Assembly (NCBI RefSeq): GCF_026342035.1
Contig: NZ_JAPENM010000009.1
Location: forward strand, 186,001-250,000
DNA: 64,000 bases
Reading direction: 5' to 3'
Origin: Aldersonia sp. NBC_00410
Lineage (GTDB): Bacteria > Actinomycetota > Actinomycetes > Mycobacteriales > Mycobacteriaceae
Below, in pieces: positions 53,528 through 62,215 of this stretch. The notes beneath the pieces are model-generated. The model made no database searches and was not told the origin of the DNA. It worked only from the letters and a program-made list of their open reading frames with translations. Position 1 is the stretch's first letter; each line of letters begins with the position of its first letter. A program made the position numbers and the translations under genes.

Positions 53528-53634
53528 GCGTGAACTCCTTCCAGCGGCTTCGTTCCTCAGCGTGCCGTGGGTGCTGTGCAGCGACAACGGTTTGGTACAT
53601 GGGTGATTCGAAGTCGCGGCGTACGCTTTTCGAC

Positions 53635-54561
53635 ATGACTTCGACTGCGCTCGCGCAGCGGTTCGAGGAACATCGCCCCCATCTTTTGGCCGTGGGCTAC
53701 CGCCTGACCGGCAGCGTTGCGGACGCCGAGGACGCGGTGCAGGAGAGCTGGATCCGGCTCAGCAGCACCGGACCGGATTCGGTGCGCGACCTGCGTGGCT
53801 GGCTGACCACGGTGGTCGGCCGCATCTGTCTGGATCGACTGCGTTCCGCCGCGGTTCGACGGGAAAGCTACGTCGGCCAATGGCTGCCCGAGCCGGTGGT
53901 GACCGAACCACACCGCGGCGCACCGGATCCGCTCGATGCGTTGGTCGGCGACGAGGACGCGCGGCTCGCGGCGATGGTCGTACTGGACACGTTGTCGCCG
54001 CCGCAGCGCATCGCGTTCGTGCTGCACGACGGTTTCGCGGTCCCCTTCGACGAGATCGCGACCATGCTCGGCGTCTCGACGGCGGCGGCTCGTCAATACG
54101 CCTCCCGTGGTCGCAAGGCGGTGGCACGCGCACCGAAACCGGTCGCGGCGGCCGAACACGATGCGGCGGTCGAACGCGTGCTGGCCGCGCTCGCCACCGG
54201 TGACGTCGACGCGGTCGTGGCGGCCTTGCATCCGGAAGCGATCGCGGTCGGCGATGCCGGCGGGACCACGAGCACGGCGATGCGGCCGATCCTCGGGCCG
54301 GACAAGATTGCGCGCTTCTTCCTCGGCCTCGGTCGCAAGTTGGGCAACGACAACCTGCGCGCGGCCCGGCCGGTCTGGGTCAACGGAGCGCTCGGCCTGT
54401 ACCTGCCCGGGCTACCGCGGACCGAAAAGCATCAGGCCGTACCCGTGCACATCAACGGTTTCGCCGTCGCAGATGGCCGCGTGATCGGCATCTACGACTT
54501 CGCCAACCCGGCCAAGTTCGCCGGCGTCCGCGTCCCCGGTGAACGCACGCCGAGTGCATAG
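53635..54561 (+). CDS. ECF41-like sigma factor (SigJ-type)
   Basis: 308 aa: sigma-2 (L-L-A-V-G-Y-R-L-T-G-S-V-A-D-A-E-D-A-V-Q-E), sigma-4 (F-D-E-I-A-T-M-L-G-V-S-T-A-A-A-R-Q-Y-A-S-R-G-R-K) and a SnoaL-like C-terminal extension (about 175-308) as in SigJ/ECF41. TACGCT plus 7 nt before ATG 53635 supports this start over an upstream ATG at 53598. ECF41 sigma factors are usually next to a carboxymuconolactone decarboxylase-type gene, which is the convergent neighbour here. Confidence 0.85.
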   Translation: MTSTALAQRFEEHRPHLLAVGYRLTGSVADAEDAVQESWIRLSSTGPDSVRDLRGWLTTVVGRICLDRLRSAAVRRESYVGQWLPEPVVTEPHRGAPDPLDALVGDEDARLAAMVVLDTLSPPQRIAFVLHDGFAVPFDEIATMLGVSTAAARQYASRGRKAVARAPKPVAAAEHDAAVERVLAALATGDVDAVVAALHPEAIAVGDAGGTTSTAMRPILGPDKIARFFLGLGRKLGNDNLRAARPVWVNGALGLYLPGLPRTEKHQAVPVHINGFAVADGRVIGIYDFANPAKFAGVRVPGERTPSA

Positions 54562-54564
54562 TTC

Positions 54565-54594
54565 TTCCGGCCGCAGCGACTTCGCGGGCCGGAA
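54565..54594. terminator. Hairpin between convergent sigma factor and AhpD-like genes
   Basis: TTCCGGCC (54565-54572) pairs with GGCCGGAA (54587-54594) across a 14-nt loop. It sits in the 36-base gap between the two convergent stops. Confidence 0.55.
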
Positions 54595-54597
54595 CAA

Positions 54598-55185
54598 CTA
54601 TGCAGTCGCGGTGGGCTCGTCGGCCCACGGCACTCGGCACGTCTCGCCGGAGCCGAAGCCCTGCTCGGTGATGCCGAGCGCGCTGTACATCCGGGCGCGC
54701 ATGTTCTCCAGCCCGATCTGATAGCTCAACTCGACCACCCCCGCCCGGCCGAACCGCTGCTCGAGATCGGTGACCTGCTCGTCGGTCACGGTCGGCGGGG
54801 TTGCGGTGACGGCGTCGGCATACGCGATCGCGGCCTTCTCGTCGTCGCTGTAGCGCGGCGAATCGGCATAGTCGGCGATGTCGCGCAATCGCTCGATATC
54901 CAGGCCGTCGAGGCGCTGCAACATCGTCCCGAAATCGACACACCACGAACAACCGACCGTCCAGGCAGTCCGGTACACGGCGAGTTCGCGGATGTTGGCG
55001 GGCAACACCTTGGACGCCCGCTCCGCGGCGAACTCGTGCACCGCGCTCGCGGTGAACAGCTTCGGATGATTCGCCACCACGGCGAATGGTTCGGGCACTT
55101 CGTCGAAGCGACGGCCCATGACGCGATAGGCGAGCTTGATCAACGGGCCGGCCTGGTCCGGGGCTACTGCTGGAATACGGCTCAT
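54598..55185 (-). CDS. Carboxymuconolactone decarboxylase/AhpD-like protein
   Basis: 195 aa. The CMD core has the redox pair C-S-W-C-V-D-F-G with the upstream R-E-L-A-V-Y-R-T. A likely alkylhydroperoxidase-like oxidoreductase. It is convergent with the ECF41-like sigma factor; such CMD-type genes are the usual ECF41 target, so the pair probably forms a regulon. I did not find the ECF41 promoter pattern TGTCACA upstream of it. Confidence 0.85.
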   Translation of the reverse strand: MSRIPAVAPDQAGPLIKLAYRVMGRRFDEVPEPFAVVANHPKLFTASAVHEFAAERASKVLPANIRELAVYRTAWTVGCSWCVDFGTMLQRLDGLDIERLRDIADYADSPRYSDDEKAAIAYADAVTATPPTVTDEQVTDLEQRFGRAGVVELSYQIGLENMRARMYSALGITEQGFGSGETCRVPWADEPTATA

Positions 55186-55282
55186 CGTCGAACCTCCATC
55201 GAGAGTTGGTCGCCGCGTCGGCGTCCTACTGCTAAGACGTCGCAGCTAGTGCAAACGTAACGCGGCGATAGGGTGTGGGGCC

Positions 55283-56464
55283 ATGAGCTCTGCCACACCG
55301 CGCACGAGCGCAACGGTGAGCCGGTTGCGGCCGTTCGCCTCGACCATCTTCGCGGAGATGACCGAGCTCGCGGTCCGCCACGACGCGGTCAATCTCGGCC
55401 AGGGCTTCCCCGATTCGGACGGACCCCCGCAGATGCTCGAGGTCGCGCGCCGCGCGATCGCGGAAGGCCACAACCAGTACCCACCGGGGCGCGGCGTGCC
55501 GGAACTGCGCCGAGCCGTCGCCCGCGACCGTGCGACCCGCTATGGCACCGCCTACGACCCCGATTCGCAGGTGCTGGTCACCGTGGGCGCGACCGAGGGA
55601 ATCAGCGCCGCAGTGCTCGGCCTGGTCGAGCCGGGCGAAGAGGTGGTGCTCATCGAGCCCTACTACGACTCCTACGCGGCGGCGATCGCGCTCGCCGGTG
55701 CCGTGCGCCGGACCGCCCGGCTGGTCGACGACGGTGCCGGCTTCGCCCTCGACGTCGATTCGCTGCGCGCCGCGATCACCTCGCGCACTCGGATGATCAT
55801 CGTCAATTCCCCGCACAACCCGACCGGCACGGTGCTGCCGAAGGCGGACCTGGACGCGATCGCCGAACTCGCCTGCGAGCACGACCTGCTCGTCCTCACC
55901 GACGAGGTGTACGAGCACCTGGTCTTCGACGAGCACCGTCATGTTTCGCTGGCGACGTTGCCGGGAATGTATGACCGGACGATCGTGGTGTCGAGTGCTG
56001 CGAAGACGTTCAGCGTGACCGGTTGGAAGACGGGCTGGGTGTGCGCACCCACCCACCTGCTCGACGGCGTGCTGGCGGCCAAGCAATTCCTCACCTTCGT
56101 CGCGGGCGGCCCGTTCCAGCCGGCCGTGGCTTACGGTCTCGACCACGAACTCGGCTGGGTGGCCGAGCTGCGAACGAGTTTGCAGCGCAAGCGAGATGAA
56201 CTGTCGGCAGCGCTTGCCGACGTGGGCTTCGACGTCCGACGCAGTGAGGGCAGCTACTTCGTCTGCGCCGATATCTCCCCACTCGGGGAGACCGATGCGC
56301 AGGCATTCTGCCGGGCACTACCCGAACGGATCGGCGTCGCGGCCGTACCGGTCGGCGCGTTCACCGATCACCCGCAGGACTGGGATCGCCTGGTGCGCTT
56401 CACGTTCTGCAAGCGCACGGAAACCCTCGCGCGCGGGGTCGAACGGCTGCAGCGCCTCCGCTGA
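55283..56464 (+). CDS. dapC: PLP-dependent aminotransferase, DapC/ArAT-like
   Basis: 393 aa, fold-type I: N-L-G-Q-G-F-P-D, N-Q-Y-P-P-G-R-G, N-S-P-H-N-P-T-G and PLP-Lys in S-S-A-A-K-T-F-S-V-T-G-W-K-T-G-W. Arg near the end in R-F-T-F-C-K. Matches the class of M. tuberculosis DapC (N-succinyldiaminopimelate aminotransferase), but related methionine/kynurenine aminotransferases cannot be excluded. A weak TAGGGT hexamer lies 8 bases before the ATG. Confidence 0.75.
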   Translation: MSSATPRTSATVSRLRPFASTIFAEMTELAVRHDAVNLGQGFPDSDGPPQMLEVARRAIAEGHNQYPPGRGVPELRRAVARDRATRYGTAYDPDSQVLVTVGATEGISAAVLGLVEPGEEVVLIEPYYDSYAAAIALAGAVRRTARLVDDGAGFALDVDSLRAAITSRTRMIIVNSPHNPTGTVLPKADLDAIAELACEHDLLVLTDEVYEHLVFDEHRHVSLATLPGMYDRTIVVSSAAKTFSVTGWKTGWVCAPTHLLDGVLAAKQFLTFVAGGPFQPAVAYGLDHELGWVAELRTSLQRKRDELSAALADVGFDVRRSEGSYFVCADISPLGETDAQAFCRALPERIGVAAVPVGAFTDHPQDWDRLVRFTFCKRTETLARGVERLQRLR

Positions 56465-56499
56465 GGCGCACGGCGGGATCCGACCGACCGGTCTGCAAT

Positions 56500-56521
56500 A
56501 TTGGCCAATGCGCAAATTGCG
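56500..56521. promoter_or_regulatory. Symmetrical elements upstream of ectD
   Basis: Palindrome ATTGGCCAAT (56500-56509) is followed by CGCAA-A-TTGCG (56511-56521), an interrupted inverted repeat. They lie 66-87 bases before the ectD ATG in an AT-rich 123-bp region. Possible operator for osmotic or other stress control; regulator unknown. Confidence 0.45.
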
Positions 56522-56587
56522 GAGGTCGTCGCCATTTGTGTACGTTCGAAATGGAGCGAAACATTATGGAAAGGGTGATTTTCAGTA

Positions 56588-57493
56588 ATGACCGCGACCG
56601 TAACCGATCGTTATCTGACCCGTAACGGAGCGGAGACCACATCCATCGTCCGGCAGGACCCGGTCGTATGGGGCAAGGGGGCCGAGGGCCCGCTCACCGA
56701 CGCCGACCTGCTCCGGTTCGAGACCAAGGGCTTCCACAATATTGCCACGGCACTTACCGACGACGAGGTCCGCGCCTGCTACGACGAGATCAGTCGGCTC
56801 GCGAATCGCCCTGAACTGCAAGATGATCCGCGTGTGATCCGGGAGTCCGGCGCCGGACAGGTGCGCTCGATCTTCGACGTGCATCTGCTCTCCGACATCG
56901 TTTCCGCGGTGGCGCGGCGCCGCGATCTGCTCGACCTCGTGCGGCAGATCCTGGGCTCCGAGGTTTACCTGCACCAGAGTCGGCTCAATTTCAAACCCGG
57001 TTTCAGCGGCGGCCCGTTCTACTGGCATTCCGATTTCGAGACCTGGCACGCCGAGGACGGAATGCCGGTCCCACGCGCGGTAAGCATCTCGCTGGCCCTG
57101 ACACCGAATTTCGATGTCAACGGCAGCTTGATGATTATGCCCGGATCGCACCGCGAGTTCATTTCCTGCGCGGGCGAGACCCCCGACGATTACTTCAAGC
57201 AGTCGCTGGTGACGCATTTGCCGCTGACCGGCTCGCCGGATCCGGAAACGCTGACCCGGATGGCCGATACCTACGGCATCGAGCAGATGACGGGCCCGGC
57301 GGGTTCGGCGACGGTCTTCGACTCGAACTGCATGCACGGCTCGAACGGCAACATCACGCCGTACCCGCGGTCGAACGTCTTCCTGGTCTACAACAGCGTG
57401 GCGAACACGCTCGAGGAGCCGTACGCCGCACGCAACCGGCGCCCGGACTTCCTCGGCAAGCGCGACTTCACGCCCCTGCAGCCGTCGGACTAA
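56588..57493 (+). CDS. ectD: Ectoine 5-hydroxylase (orphan)
   Basis: 301 aa. EctD signature F-Y-W-H-S-D-F-E-T-W-H-A-E-D-G-M-P (145-160). Iron ligands His147, Asp149 and His250 are present, and Arg261 sits where 2-oxoglutarate binds. Makes 5-hydroxyectoine from ectoine with O2, Fe(II) and 2-oxoglutarate. No ectABC genes are in the window, so ectoine must come from elsewhere. A purine stretch (ggaaagggtga) precedes ATG 56588. Confidence 0.9.
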   Translation: MTATVTDRYLTRNGAETTSIVRQDPVVWGKGAEGPLTDADLLRFETKGFHNIATALTDDEVRACYDEISRLANRPELQDDPRVIRESGAGQVRSIFDVHLLSDIVSAVARRRDLLDLVRQILGSEVYLHQSRLNFKPGFSGGPFYWHSDFETWHAEDGMPVPRAVSISLALTPNFDVNGSLMIMPGSHREFISCAGETPDDYFKQSLVTHLPLTGSPDPETLTRMADTYGIEQMTGPAGSATVFDSNCMHGSNGNITPYPRSNVFLVYNSVANTLEEPYAARNRRPDFLGKRDFTPLQPSD

Positions 57494-57527
57494 CCCCACG
57501 GTCGGACCGACCGGTACTATCGAATAC

Positions 57528-58160
57528 GTGTTCGAGTCCGACCAGATCTCGCTGTTCGACACCGCGACCGGCGGTGCCCGGATCGGCGAGCTCGGCGCCG
57601 CGGTCCGGCGTACCAACCTGAGCGCCGGCGCCTGGGTGGATCACTGCGCAGGCTGGGTGAGCGGCTCCGACGACGTATTCACCCGTCTGTTGCACACCGT
57701 GGACTGGCAGCGCGAGCGACGGCCGATGTACGACCGGGTGGTCGACGTGCCCCGCCTGCTGCGGTTCTACGGGGCGGACGATCCGCTGCCCGACCCGCTG
57801 CTCGTCGACCTTCGTGCAGCCCTCGACGCGCACTACCGCAGCGAACTCGGCGAGCGGTTCGGCACCGTCGGCATGTGCTGCTACCGCGACGGCGCGGACA
57901 GCGTCGCCTGGCACGGCGACACCATCGGCCGCGGCAGTACGGAGGACACGATGGTCGCCATCGTGTCCCTCGGCCAGTCGCGGCCGCTACTGCTGCGCCC
58001 GCGAGCAGGCGGCGCATCCCGGCGGTACAGCCTCGGCCACGGCGACCTGCTCGTCATGGGCGGCTCGTGTCAGCGCACCTGGGAGCACTGCGTACCGAAG
58101 ACCACGCGGCCGACGGGTCCGCGGATCAGCATTCAGTTCCGGCCGCAGGGCGTGCGCTGA
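57528..58160 (+). CDS. alkB: AlkB-like 2-oxoglutarate/Fe(II)-dependent DNA dealkylase
   Basis: 210 aa. The dioxygenase core has W-H-G-D (His129, Asp131), W-E-H-C (His187) and Arg199 near the C-terminus, and a D-A-H-Y-R-S-E-L nucleotide-recognition region. Demethylates alkylated bases. TACTAT seven bases before GTG 57528 indicates a leaderless start. Follows ectD by 34 bases; both are 2-oxoglutarate-dependent, but that is likely chance. Confidence 0.85.
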   Translation: MFESDQISLFDTATGGARIGELGAAVRRTNLSAGAWVDHCAGWVSGSDDVFTRLLHTVDWQRERRPMYDRVVDVPRLLRFYGADDPLPDPLLVDLRAALDAHYRSELGERFGTVGMCCYRDGADSVAWHGDTIGRGSTEDTMVAIVSLGQSRPLLLRPRAGGASRRYSLGHGDLLVMGGSCQRTWEHCVPKTTRPTGPRISIQFRPQGVR

Positions 58161-58174
58161 GCCCGCGACCCGGC

Positions 58175-58423
58175 CTACTCGATCCCGACCTGAGCGCCTT
58201 TACTCCCGCGCCGGGCCGCGCGGCGCTGAATCCAGAACACGCCGTAGGCGAGCGCGCCCACCGCGAGCCCCGCGAGGCAGGCCGGCCGGGCGGACTCCCA
58301 GCGATCCCCGCTCGCCCAGACCACGACGGTGGCGACGAGCCAGAGCACGGTGCCGATGGCGAGCACCGGGCGCGGATCGGTGAGCCGCGCGGGGATCTGT
58401 GGAACGTGCGGGGTTTCGGACAC
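58175..58423 (-). CDS. DUF2530 membrane protein
   Basis: 82 aa: two hydrophobic segments (about 22-43 and 50-68) with D-R-W-E-S-A-R-P-A-C between. Matches small actinobacterial DUF2530 proteins. GTG 58423 has TACCGT six bases upstream, so leaderless. It is convergent with alkB and diverges from the purine permease. Confidence 0.75.
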   Translation of the reverse strand: MSETPHVPQIPARLTDPRPVLAIGTVLWLVATVVVWASGDRWESARPACLAGLAVGALAYGVFWIQRRAARRGSKGAQVGIE

Positions 58424-58551
58424 GCCACAACGGTACCGAGCCAACCCGCGAACGCGCCCCCCGCCACAGTGCTTGCCCTAATCTGAGTCAGGTTGCGCGA
58501 CGCTGGGTGACGACTGCAGGCTGGCACTTCTTTCGGCGACAGGACTTTCGG

Positions 58552-60006
58552 ATGACATCGGGCCCGGGCCGGATCGACCGGTATTTCTCGGTCAGCGCGC
58601 GTGGTTCCACTTACGGCACCGAGGTGCGCGGCGGCCTGGTCACGTTCGTCGCGATGGCCTACATCGTGGTGCTCAACCCCCTCGTCCTCGGCAGCTTCGC
58701 GCCCGACGACGCGGCCGCCAAACCCGATGTGCTCGGCGACATCCTGCCGGTGCCGGAGGTCGCGGCGGTGACCGCGCTCGCCGCGGGCGTGATGAGCATC
58801 GTGTTCGGCCTGTTCGCCCGATACCCGTTCGCGATTGCCACCGGACTCGGCATCAACACGTTGCTCGCGGTGACGATCGCACCGCAGGTCACCTGGCCCG
58901 AGGCGATGGGCCTGGTAGTGCTCGACGGCATCGTGATCGTGATACTCGCGGTCACCGGGCTGCGCACCGCGGTATTCAACGCCGTGCCACGCGAACTCAA
59001 GGCCGCGATCGTCGCCGGTATCGGAATGTTCATCGCGTTCATCGGCATGGTCGATGCCGGTTTCGTGCATCGGGTCCCCGACTCGGCGAACACCACCGTC
59101 CCGGTGGGGCTCGGCATCAACGGCTCGATCGCGTCGTGGCCGACGGCGGTGTTCGTCTTCGGCGTCGTGCTGATGAGCATTCTGGTCGCCCGAAAAGTGC
59201 GCGGCGGCTTGCTGATCGGAATCGCCGTGACAACCGTGCTCGCGATCATCGTCGAGGCCGTGGCCGACGTCGGCCCGGCCAACGAGGTCGGCCCAACCGG
59301 CTGGAACCTCAATGTGCCCTCGACGCCGGACAAGTTCGTGCAGACGCCCGATCTCGCACTCGTCGGCAACGTGAGCCTGTTCGGCGCGTTCGAACGCATA
59401 GGGGTGCTGGCGGCGAGCCTGCTGGTGTTCACCCTCGTGCTGGCCAACTTCTTCGATGCCATGGGCACGATGACCGGGCTCGGCCGCGAGGCGGGCCTGA
59501 CCGACAAGGACGGCAACGTGCCGAACGTCGGCCGCGCCCTGGTCGCGGAGGGCACCGGTGCGATTGTGGGCGGCGCGATGTCGTCGTCGTCGAACACGGT
59601 GTTCGTCGAGTCCGCCGCGGGCATCGCCGAAGGGGCTCGGACCGGGCTCGCCAACGTCGTCACCGGTGTGCTGTTCCTGGCCGCAATGTTTCTCACCCCG
59701 CTGTATTCGATCGTGCCGATCGAGGCCGCCGCTCCTGCGCTCGTTGTGGTGGGCGCGTTGATGATCGGGCAGGTGCGCGACATCGATTTCGCCGATTTCC
59801 GGATTGCGCTGCCTGCGTTCCTGACCATGGTGGTCATGCCATTCACGTACTCGATCGCCAACGGCATCGGCGTGGGGTTCGTCACCTGGGTGCTGATCGC
59901 GGCATTTACCGGACGGGCCCGCGCGACACATCCGCTGATGTGGGTCGTGGCAGCGCTGTTCGCCGTGTACTTCGCGATCGATCCGATCACCGAGGTTATT
60001 ACCTGA
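58552..60006 (+). CDS. NCS2/AzgA-type purine permease
   Basis: 484 aa, about 12-14 helices. AzgA motifs: R-G-G-L-V-T-F-V-A-M-A-Y-I-V-V-L-N-P, F-F-D-A-M-G-T-M, and S-S-S-S-N-T-V-F-V-E-S-A-A-G. Proton-driven uptake of adenine, guanine or hypoxanthine. A GACAGGAC ribosome-like stretch lies before ATG 58552. Confidence 0.9.
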   Translation: MTSGPGRIDRYFSVSARGSTYGTEVRGGLVTFVAMAYIVVLNPLVLGSFAPDDAAAKPDVLGDILPVPEVAAVTALAAGVMSIVFGLFARYPFAIATGLGINTLLAVTIAPQVTWPEAMGLVVLDGIVIVILAVTGLRTAVFNAVPRELKAAIVAGIGMFIAFIGMVDAGFVHRVPDSANTTVPVGLGINGSIASWPTAVFVFGVVLMSILVARKVRGGLLIGIAVTTVLAIIVEAVADVGPANEVGPTGWNLNVPSTPDKFVQTPDLALVGNVSLFGAFERIGVLAASLLVFTLVLANFFDAMGTMTGLGREAGLTDKDGNVPNVGRALVAEGTGAIVGGAMSSSSNTVFVESAAGIAEGARTGLANVVTGVLFLAAMFLTPLYSIVPIEAAAPALVVVGALMIGQVRDIDFADFRIALPAFLTMVVMPFTYSIANGIGVGFVTWVLIAAFTGRARATHPLMWVVAALFAVYFAIDPITEVIT

Positions 60007-60040
60007 AAGCTTGCTCTTGCTTACCGTATTGTGAGCGTCT

Positions 60041-60481
60041 GTGACATCGGCAACGGATATTCAAACGCTGGCGGCTGACCTGTCGTTGGCGATTGTCCGG
60101 CTGACCAGGCACCTCCGTGGCCGCCGGGTCAACTCGTCGGTGTCGCTGACTCAGCTGTCCGCGCTGGCGACATTGGCCCGCGAAGGCCCGATCACCCCGG
60201 GAGCGCTCGCGGCGAAAGAGCGTGTGCAGCCGCCGTCGATGACGCGTGTGATCGCTTCGCTGGCCGAGCTCGGACTCGTCGACCGGGCGCCGCATCCCAC
60301 CGACGGCCGTCAGGTCATCGTCTCGCTCGCCGAGTCTGGCAAGGATCTGATCGCCACCGAGGCCACTGCCCGCCGCGCCTGGATGACCGACCGGGTGGCC
60401 ACCCTCGACGCCGAACAGCGCGAGGTGCTGCGCAAAGCGGTCGAGATCCTCGGCCAGATCGTCGACGAACCCGAGCCGTGA
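60041..60481 (+). CDS. MarR-family regulator (Rv0880-like)
   Basis: 146 aa winged-helix Mar[29 protein letters not shown], and the wing [16 protein letters not shown] lies eight bases before GTG 60041. It precedes an MFS gene in the same direction, the usual MarR-exporter pair, and likely controls it in response to a small-molecule ligand. Confidence 0.85.
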   Translation: MTSATDIQTLAADLSLAIVRLTRHLRGRRVNSSVSLTQLSALATLAREGPITPGALAAKERVQPPSMTRVIASLAELGLVDRAPHPTDGRQVIVSLAESGKDLIATEATARRAWMTDRVATLDAEQREVLRKAVEILGQIVDEPEP

Positions 60482-60530
60482 TCGGCTGTCACCGGAAATT
60501 CGTTAGCTTGGCTTAAGGCATCATGGAGTG

Positions 60531-62015
60531 ATGTCCCCCGACACGTCGATGTTCCGTGCGCTGCGCGCACGCAACTACCGGCTGTGGGCGTCGGGACAGA
60601 TTGTCTCCCTGATCGGGACCTGGATGCAGCGGGTCGCGCAGGACTGGCTCGTCCTCACGCTGTCCGACGGGAATGCGCTCGCGGTCGGCATCGTGATGGC
60701 ACTCCAGTTCGGCCCGACATTGCTGTTGTCGGTCTGGGGTGGCGTGCTCGCCGACCGGTACGACAAGCGGCGCATCCTGATCGGCACCCAGATCGCCATG
60801 GCGGCATGTGCACTCGCGATCGCGGTGCTCGACCTCGGCGGCGTCGTCGCGCTATGGCACGTCTACCTGATCGCACTGGTCATGGGCTGCGCCTCGGCGA
60901 TCGACGCGCCGGTCCGTCAGTCGTTCACCATCGAGATGGTCGGACCCGACCTGCTTTCCAACGCCATCGGGCTGAATTCCATGACGTTCAACCTGGCCCG
61001 GATCATCGGTCCGGCGATCTCCGGCGTGCTCATCACCGTCGTCGGCACCGGCTGGGTATTCGCGATCAATGTCGTGTCGTTCGCCTGCGTGATCGGCGCG
61101 TTGCTCGCCATGGATGTCGGCAAGCTGCGGCCGGCCGCCGCGGCGGCACGCGAGCGCGGGCAGATCCGAGCCGGTTTCCGCTACGTGTGGGCGCGCGCGG
61201 ACCTGCAGGTCCTGCTGGTGACCGTCTTTCTGGTCTCGACCTTCGGCATCAACTTCCCGATCAGCCTGGCGGTGTTGGCCCGCAACACCTTCGGCCACGG
61301 CGCGGACTCCTACGGTCTGCTCACCACGATGCTCGCGGTGGGCACCCTGGCCGGTGCCGTGCTCGCGGCCCGACGACGCGAACCCGTTGGGATCGGCCTG
61401 TTCCTCGGGGCCGCGATCGGGTTCGGCGTCTGCGAGGTGCTGGCCGGGCTGATGCCGAGCTTCACTCTCGTGGCCATCGCGCTGATCCCGACCGGGCTGC
61501 TGAACCTGACGTTCTCGACCGCCGCGATGAACATCCTGCAGCTGTCGGTATCGGCTCAGCTGCGCGGCCGCGTGATGGGCATCTACATGCTGTGCTTCCT
61601 GGGCGGGACGCCGCTGGGCGCACCACTGCTCGGCTGGCTCGCCGACGCCACCTCCGCCCGCGCGCCACTGATCGTCGGTGGAGCAGTGTCCTTGGTGGCC
61701 GGGGCCGCAGGCGGATTAGTACTGCGCCGGCGCGGGCTGGGTGCTGCGGCCGTAGGCGAAGGACTCGTCGCTGGAGACGATCTTGCGCCCGAGCGGCATG
61801 ATGCTGACCGGGATCAACTTGAGGTTCGCCCACGCGAACGGGATGCCGATGATGGTGATCGCCAACGCGATGCTGGTGATGAGGTGGCCGAGCGCGAGCC
61901 ACCAGCCGGCCAGGATGAACCAGAGGATGTTGCCGATCAGCGACGCCGCGCCGGCGTCCTCGCGTTGCACGACCGTGCGGCCGAACGGCCACAGCACGTA
62001 GAACGCGATACGTAG
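60531..62015 (+). CDS. MFS transporter with antisense-overlapping C-terminal extension
   Basis: 494 aa, about 12 helices in the first 400 residues: F-R-A-L-R-A-R-N-Y-R-L-W near the start, G-G-V-L-A-D-R-Y-D-K-R-R (motif A) and L-R-G-R-V-M-G-I-Y. After R-R-R-G-L-G (about 405) the chain turns into a hydrophilic Asp/Arg/Glu-rich stretch of about 90 residues. Those 3' bases are the antisense of the YccF gene on the other strand. The extension is therefore likely read-through of a lost stop rather than a domain. GTG 60528 and ATG 60531 are both possible; CATCAT six bases before the ATG favours it. Follows marR by 49 bases. Confidence 0.75.
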   Translation: MSPDTSMFRALRARNYRLWASGQIVSLIGTWMQRVAQDWLVLTLSDGNALAVGIVMALQFGPTLLLSVWGGVLADRYDKRRILIGTQIAMAACALAIAVLDLGGVVALWHVYLIALVMGCASAIDAPVRQSFTIEMVGPDLLSNAIGLNSMTFNLARIIGPAISGVLITVVGTGWVFAINVVSFACVIGALLAMDVGKLRPAAAAARERGQIRAGFRYVWARADLQVLLVTVFLVSTFGINFPISLAVLARNTFGHGADSYGLLTTMLAVGTLAGAVLAARRREPVGIGLFLGAAIGFGVCEVLAGLMPSFTLVAIALIPTGLLNLTFSTAAMNILQLSVSAQLRGRVMGIYMLCFLGGTPLGAPLLGWLADATSARAPLIVGGAVSLVAGAAGGLVLRRRGLGAAAVGEGLVAGDDLAPERHDADRDQLEVRPRERDADDGDRQRDAGDEVAEREPPAGQDEPEDVADQRRRAGVLALHDRAAERPQHVERDT

Positions 62016-62156
62016 CGACGCGATCCCGAACGGGATCGTGATGACCAAGAAGAACAGCAAGAAGCAGATGAGGGCGGCGGCAAGATAGCCGAGCGCCAGC
62101 CAGAAACCGCTCAGAACCAACCAGAGCACATTCAACACGAATCGCACGACACCCAT
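61716..62156 (-). CDS. YccF domain-containing inner membrane protein
   Basis: 146 aa with two repeats of the YccF pattern: N-V-L-W-L-V-L-S-G-F-W-L-A-L-G-Y and N-I-L-W-F-I-L-A-G-W-W-L-A-L-G-H, each followed by an I-P-F-G/I-P-F-A strand. Four membrane helices. Function unknown; widespread in bacteria. CAGGCT upstream of ATG 62156 with a 6-nt spacer. About 300 bases overlap the MFS reading frame on the other strand. Confidence 0.8.
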   Translation of the reverse strand: MGVVRFVLNVLWLVLSGFWLALGYLAAALICFLLFFLVITIPFGIASLRIAFYVLWPFGRTVVQREDAGAASLIGNILWFILAGWWLALGHLITSIALAITIIGIPFAWANLKLIPVSIMPLGRKIVSSDESFAYGRSTQPAPAQY

Positions 62157-62215
62157 GCGTAAAGCCTGACACACTGCGCTGCTGTGCGCGCGAGTCTGTG
62201 CGGCAAGATGGTCGG

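Noticed and set aside
53598-54561. Alternative ATG 53598 for the sigma factor
   Set aside because: It would add 12 residues before the conserved start and has no ribosome site. TACGCT seven bases before ATG 53635 fits the leaderless pattern better.
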